64,000 bases of DNA. It comes from an uncultured Eubacteriales bacterium (GTDB taxonomy: Bacteria; Bacillota; Clostridia; Oscillospirales; Oscillospiraceae). Below are positions 60,601 through 64,000 of the stretch, in pieces. The stretch covers positions 62,001-126,000 of the forward strand of contig CAJKDY010000003.1 of assembly GCA_905198835.1 (NCBI GenBank). The letters run 5' to 3'. A program made the position numbers and the translations under genes. The stretch's first letter is position 1. Every line of letters begins with the position of its first letter. The notes beneath the pieces were generated by a model that ran no database searches, was not told where the DNA came from, and worked only from the letters and a program-made list of their open reading frames with translations.

Positions 60601-63600
60601 GCAAAAGGACTACCGCTCCGCTGCCGCCAATGACTATGTAACTACCAGCTACAGCTATGACGACCCAGCCCAATACGGCCATGACGATTCCACCGGCGCC
60701 CTGCCCACCCAGGTATCTGTGGCGGGGGTGAAGACCGCAGGCAATGGGACCGCCGCGGGGTCCCCGGGCTTTGCTGCCGGGACGGTAGCCCGCAAGCAGA
60801 CCTATAATAAACGCGGCTGGATCACCAGCGAGACCGACGCCAACGGCAATACGACCAGCTATACCTATGATGCCGTTGGCCGTATCACAAAGGTCACTCA
60901 GCCGGACGGGACAAGTCTTAGCTATAGCTACGATGTACCGTTCAACGCGGTCACCTACACCGATGCGGTCGGTAACCGGTGGGAGTGTGGCTATAGCCAA
61001 TCTGGCAAGCTACAGACAGTGTTTGATCTCTCCACCAACCAGCTTCTTCAGGAAAATACTTATGACCAACTTGACCGTCTGGTGAAGCAGGTGGTCTATG
61101 GCGGCTCCACGCCCGACCAGACCACATACTATCGCTACGACACCGATGGTCGCCTGATCAAGTTGGAGCGAGTAGATGAAAGCGGAACGGTCATCTACGA
61201 GGAAAGCTACAAGTATGAGTATGAGGGCAATGCTGGTGAAGTCACAAGTAAGGTCACGAAGACCATTACCGGCGACACCAACGCGCCCTCCATCAAGACC
61301 ACCAGTTACCAGGATAACATGGGGAACGTAGTCAAGACCGGCATCTTCCGCAACGGTGTGGAGGAACAGGACACCTTCACCTATGACTACCTGGGCAATC
61401 AGACCCAGGTCCAGACGGCGTTCTCCAAATCCAAGGGCTGCATTACCACCAGTTCCACCTACAATCACGCCGGACAGGTTTTGTCCACCACGGACGCCGA
61501 CAAAAACACTACCACCTATACCTACGACTGGCTGGGCAACCAGCTCTCCGCGACCTCTCCCAAGAACCAGCCGGATAGTCGGAACGTCACATATCCCATC
61601 ACGTATCAATACGACGCCCTGAACCGTCTCATTCGGGTGAAGACTCCGCTTGCCGCTGGGCACGACGGACAGACTGACTATACCTATGATCCCAACGGCA
61701 ACGTGATCCGGGAGCGGACCTTGACCGGAGCCAAGGGCAATACCTCCAGCGCCCGGAACACCTACTATACCTACGACAGCATGAACCGCTTGACCCAAGC
61801 CAAGGGCAACGCCAAGCAGGACGGCCAGACCGGCGTTGATCAGTTCCAGTGCACCAACTACACTTACGACGCCCTGGGCAATATCAAGACCATGTCCGTG
61901 GGTAACGGGACCAGCCAGAGGACCACCCAATACACCTACGACCGCTACTCCCGTCTGACCCAGTATAAGGATGCGCTGAACCACACGGAGACCTACACCT
62001 ACGCCCTGAACGGCCTCTTGACCAACAAGACCGACCGCCGCGGCATCACCACCACCAACACCTACGACGCTATGGGGCGCTTGACCGGAAGCATGGCGGG
62101 TCAGGACAGCCTGGCCTTTACCTACACCAAGACCGGCCAGCGCCGTACCGCCAGTTCCAACGGCGAGACCACTACCTACAGTTACGACGCTGTGGGCAAC
62201 TTGCTCAAAGAGGTCACTCCCGTCGCTACCAAGACCATGACCTATGGTATCGGCGGCCTGCGCAACAGCCTTGCCGTTACAGCCAACGGCAAGACCTATC
62301 TGAACAATCAGTACGACTACAACAAGCTGGGCTACTTGACCAAGGTGAACTCCACCAATGTGGAGGCTCACTACAGCTACGACAGCAACGGCAACGTGAC
62401 CAATATCACCAACGGCAACGGCACCACTGCCAACTACACCTACAACAAGGCCGATATGGTCACTGAGATCAAGAACAAGCAGAACAAGACAGAGCTGTCT
62501 AACTTCAAGTACACCTACAGCGCCGACGGCAACCAGATGGTCAAGCGTGAAGATGGAAATGGCCGGGGCTCTGAGACCCAATATTTTTATGACGGTCTGA
62601 ACCGCATGACGAAGGAGATCAAGACAGGCGGCTCAGGGCAGATCCACACCTATACCTACGATAGCTACAGCAACCGTGCCAGTGTTGAGGTGAGCGGGAC
62701 GGTTTGGCCCCCCGTGACAGAGAACTACACCTACGACGCCGCCAACCGGCTTCTGTCCACCACGGGGGACAATGCCGCCACCTACACCTATGACAACCAG
62801 GGGAACATGACCCAAATGGTGCTGACGGTGGGCGATACGACCCGGACGGTGAACTGCACCTACGACGGCTTCAACCGTTTGAAGGAATTTAGTGACAATA
62901 GCGGCGAAACGGTGTATACTTACGATGCGGACGGGCTGCGAGCCAGCAAGACCACCGACGCCGGAATCGAAAAGTATGTCTATGATAACGGCCAACTGGT
63001 GGTGACCATCGTTCAGGGACCTAGCCCCATCTATGAAGGTACCATATATAATTCAGGAGCATCGCACTCGTTTGCCCTGAAAGAGGGCCGGTGGTACTAT
63101 GCGGAGATCGACGGCGTGTGGTACAGTGCCCAGGCAGAGTATGACAGTGGCCAGATACAACTCTACGCCAGACCCATGGATGGCCCAGACGATGGCAAGC
63201 CTGAGACCCCGGTGGACCCGCCCAGTTCGCTGGGATACGTCGCCCTTGGAGCGGGAGAGGTCTTCTTCTATACAAACAATGATACCCAATCTACGACCAT
63301 TAGCGGTCCGGTGGGGACAAGGATCAGCCTTTATGATTTGAATCCAAATGTTGATCGGTCTGATACCACCTATGTCCGGGGCCTGAACTTGATCGCCTCC
63401 CGGACGGACAAGGGCGTTGTCACCTACTACCACTATAACGCTCACGGGGACGTGGTCCAGCTTACCGACAGCACCGGGGCCCTGGTGAAGAACTATGAGT
63501 ACGACGCCTTTGGCGTGGAGGAGAACGCCGACGAGGACGACGCCAACCTTTTCCGCTACTGCGGGGAGCAGTACGACGCCGAAACCGGAAACTACTACCT

Positions 63601-64000
63601 CCGGGCCAGATACTATACGCCGGGGATGGGGCGGTTTACCCAGGCAGATACCCACTGGAACGCCCAGAACATGATCTATGGGGATAATCCCCAGAAGTGG
63701 AACGAATATCGGGGAGAAGACGATCTCCTGGGTCTGCATACCTATACCTATAAGCCTGAATTTACTGCGGTAGCCCAAGCGGGGAATTTGTATGGGTATG
63801 GGTTGAACAATCCAGTTATGTATCGGGATGCAGATGGTAAAAGCATTTTACTTTGTATTGCTATTGGCGCTGCTATTGGCGCTGCAATTGGTGCGGGGAC
63901 AAATATATACGGTCAGATAAAAAGTGGGAAAACAATAGCAGATATTAACTGGGCAAGTGTGGGTGTCTCAGCGGTTGCAGGCGGTCTGTCTGGGGGCCTC
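57647..64000 (+). CDS. RHS/YD-repeat secreted giant protein (3' end beyond window)
   Basis: An open frame of at least 2,118 codons without a stop up to the window edge. The signal peptide is MKHNKMTRMIASALALALAV, then ASAAEED. Residues about 100-320 contain helical segments. From about 310 an RHS-type N-terminal module begins (DYTYTETDLSIPG, GLDLVLTRQYHSDQ). About 930-1800 are dozens of YD repeats (NTTTYTYDWLGNQ, TYDALGNIKTM, SYDSNGNVTNI). The conserved RHS core end is present (HYNAHGDVVQLTD, YEYDAFGVEE, YDAETGNYYLRARYY, GRFTQADTHW, NPVMYRDADG). After it a Gly/Ala-rich hydrophobic tip begins and is cut by the window. The first half is AT-rich and the YD region GC-rich. It is probably a wall-associated polymorphic-toxin-like protein; the toxin/immunity part is not visible. 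Confidence 0.9.
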   Translation, partial: MKHNKMTRMIASALALALAVGLIPASAAEEDDTQEIFEPANESVSQMSDPMLGVQSGVEDILADVPAQPRSREELMALDSMVLSEERELVVVQGPEDSASQTGAQLSILTSAADDLQDEAALNQGLRDSFGLTDNQIEQGIYLHGSRVTFTNHLADLTRFADHYAWPQQKVEQLAELVAAGYSHTQAMRALVAGDVFGLDFDELKTARVEELTARLNGDTGDDDSTVDVETRNLSDELGLPYALTENVMEESSQDSYAIMQTMQTELGEAYYTGSDDSATLAAAGNTQQVAYMPQDVLGQPYAYDKQGNFDINVNTGDYTYTETDLSIPGKNGLDLVLTRQYHSDQANTEQPMGCYEPNSDIIEVFYRWYLVEETDEHGNYVIAQELTDRSSCHFLNEEDRVLAEGTQTFALAEYNEALNYMSIIEGKTPVAVEYGVHLYDMLLVPDMILYSSVSSNSLYHEQMSYDFYVDEYGLGHGWMLGLSRLRMEYPGYQDLNGSRMHMELIMSDGTRYPIENYVGTSGNYIMNYEYSDIEFRKCSPEESEKYPTVMYGLYHKDGKIEYFNSDGRNIAIVDRFGNAITIDYTLSDDKVKKIEITDTLKNSIVYEEVPLIDGNTYDLNGQEYNRLWRLSLNGDTIRKYYSLQTSERLYSKRWPTGGTKTYYATPTALVGVSNELDEVTWYQGYNSPARFNCFFQPSARNTSAPSAVVDANDGYNMFVVLDAVIYPNGGLCFVGTTNTNVRTLGLNGYQHYIRCESIRPISVSNTSGSNDTVKYTYGDFDNLEGLRAAKGGYWSMIKNRQVYPAGAFSSLQRNNFDTIYTFGAEDETLCVDKKLYKALDYRQDRVPGYCANMPQSTDIVARYKTTYNYPQGKYKYPTTVETTYSSGGNPMNVTDQYIYNDKGDILTHFKPNGQEVTYTYDQNYSIPMTVTFKQNDATTIKVTNTLAKDANGKETAIGATVTTSNDAMVSKSEFSYNENGQLTEQKDYRSAAANDYVTTSYSYDDPAQYGHDDSTGALPTQVSVAGVKTAGNGTAAGSPGFAAGTVARKQTYNKRGWITSETDANGNTTSYTYDAVGRITKVTQPDGTSLSYSYDVPFNAVTYTDAVGNRWECGYSQSGKLQTVFDLSTNQLLQENTYDQLDRLVKQVVYGGSTPDQTTYYRYDTDGRLIKLERVDESGTVIYEESYKYEYEGNAGEVTSKVTKTITGDTNAPSIKTTSYQDNMGNVVKTGIFRNGVEEQDTFTYDYLGNQTQVQTAFSKSKGCITTSSTYNHAGQVLSTTDADKNTTTYTYDWLGNQLSATSPKNQPDSRNVTYPITYQYDALNRLIRVKTPLAAGHDGQTDYTYDPNGNVIRERTLTGAKGNTSSARNTYYTYDSMNRLTQAKGNAKQDGQTGVDQFQCTNYTYDALGNIKTMSVGNGTSQRTTQYTYDRYSRLTQYKDALNHTETYTYALNGLLTNKTDRRGITTTNTYDAMGRLTGSMAGQDSLAFTYTKTGQRRTASSNGETTTYSYDAVGNLLKEVTPVATKTMTYGIGGLRNSLAVTANGKTYLNNQYDYNKLGYLTKVNSTNVEAHYSYDSNGNVTNITNGNGTTANYTYNKADMVTEIKNKQNKTELSNFKYTYSADGNQMVKREDGNGRGSETQYFYDGLNRMTKEIKTGGSGQIHTYTYDSYSNRASVEVSGTVWPPVTENYTYDAANRLLSTTGDNAATYTYDNQGNMTQMVLTVGDTTRTVNCTYDGFNRLKEFSDNSGETVYTYDADGLRASKTTDAGIEKYVYDNGQLVVTIVQGPSPIYEGTIYNSGASHSFALKEGRWYYAEIDGVWYSAQAEYDSGQIQLYARPMDGPDDGKPETPVDPPSSLGYVALGAGEVFFYTNNDTQSTTISGPVGTRISLYDLNPNVDRSDTTYVRGLNLIASRTDKGVVTYYHYNAHGDVVQLTDSTGALVKNYEYDAFGVEENADEDDANLFRYCGEQYDAETGNYYLRARYYTPGMGRFTQADTHWNAQNMIYGDNPQKWNEYRGEDDLLGLHTYTYKPEFTAVAQAGNLYGYGLNNPVMYRDADGKSILLCIAIGAAIGAAIGAGTNIYGQIKSGKTIADINWASVGVSAVAGGLSGGL

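Noticed and set aside
61010..62581. A 523-codon minus-strand open frame inside the RHS gene
   Set aside because: It is the mirror of the YD-repeat codons; the plus strand has an uninterrupted frame with clear YD motifs.

Overview
The window looks like a chromosomal segment of a GC-rich, anaerobic, gut-type Clostridium relative (Oscillospiraceae-like). This is inferred from several features together: an Rnf complex in the clostridial order C-D-G-E-A-B, S-layer homology (SLH) surface proteins, LytTR/GHKL two-component systems, ECF vitamin transport with a cobalamin-type riboswitch, and a palindromic MITE-like repeat typical of that family. No rRNA, tRNA, CRISPR array, transposase or integrase was seen.

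Layout. (1) 1-11.7 kb: two LytTR/GHKL two-component systems flank a minus-strand operon. The operon encodes a 55-residue zinc-ribbon protein, two SLH proteins and a large secreted CAP/thioredoxin-like protein. (2) 12-24.2 kb: an electron-transfer locus. It holds a lipoprotein FMN/FAD reductase, a membrane-anchored reductase with two FMN-binding domains, a NusG-II/Gx/DUF1622 operon, and divergently rnfC-rnfDG(fused)-rnfE-rnfA-rnfB-apbE. (3) 24.3-31.8 kb: a vWA surface protein, a small regulator and an SLH beta-helix protein. (4) 31.9-35.5 kb: an ECF transporter whose two ATPases and S component are one polypeptide, with EcfT, behind a riboswitch and terminator. (5) 35.5-45.8 kb: a 1,881-residue SLH protein, then an OmpR-type regulator and a histidine kinase separated by an inverted Pro/Thr-rich surface protein gene. 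(6) 45.9-55.1 kb: mostly metabolic and envelope genes (ComEA-like, hexapeptide transferase, aldose epimerase family, IlvD, RNHCP protein, D,D-carboxypeptidase, NlpC/P60) mixed with small XRE regulators and a MITE-like repeat. (7) 55.1-64 kb: a more AT-rich block with a sigma factor, a DUF4367 anti-sigma-like protein, a small secreted protein, an XRE regulator, and a huge RHS/YD-repeat protein that runs off the right edge.

How the genes fit together. The strongest functional unit is region 2. Rnf would exchange electrons between ferredoxin and NADH while moving ions. ApbE attaches FMN to Thr/Ser in SGAT-type motifs. Both reductases are exported, carry SGAT motifs and retain fumarate-reductase-like catalytic residues. 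The locus therefore reads as a flavin-based extracytoplasmic respiratory module with unknown electron acceptors. The rest is dominated by surface display and its regulation. Start sites were chosen from Shine-Dalgarno spacing and family alignment by eye; no database search was possible.
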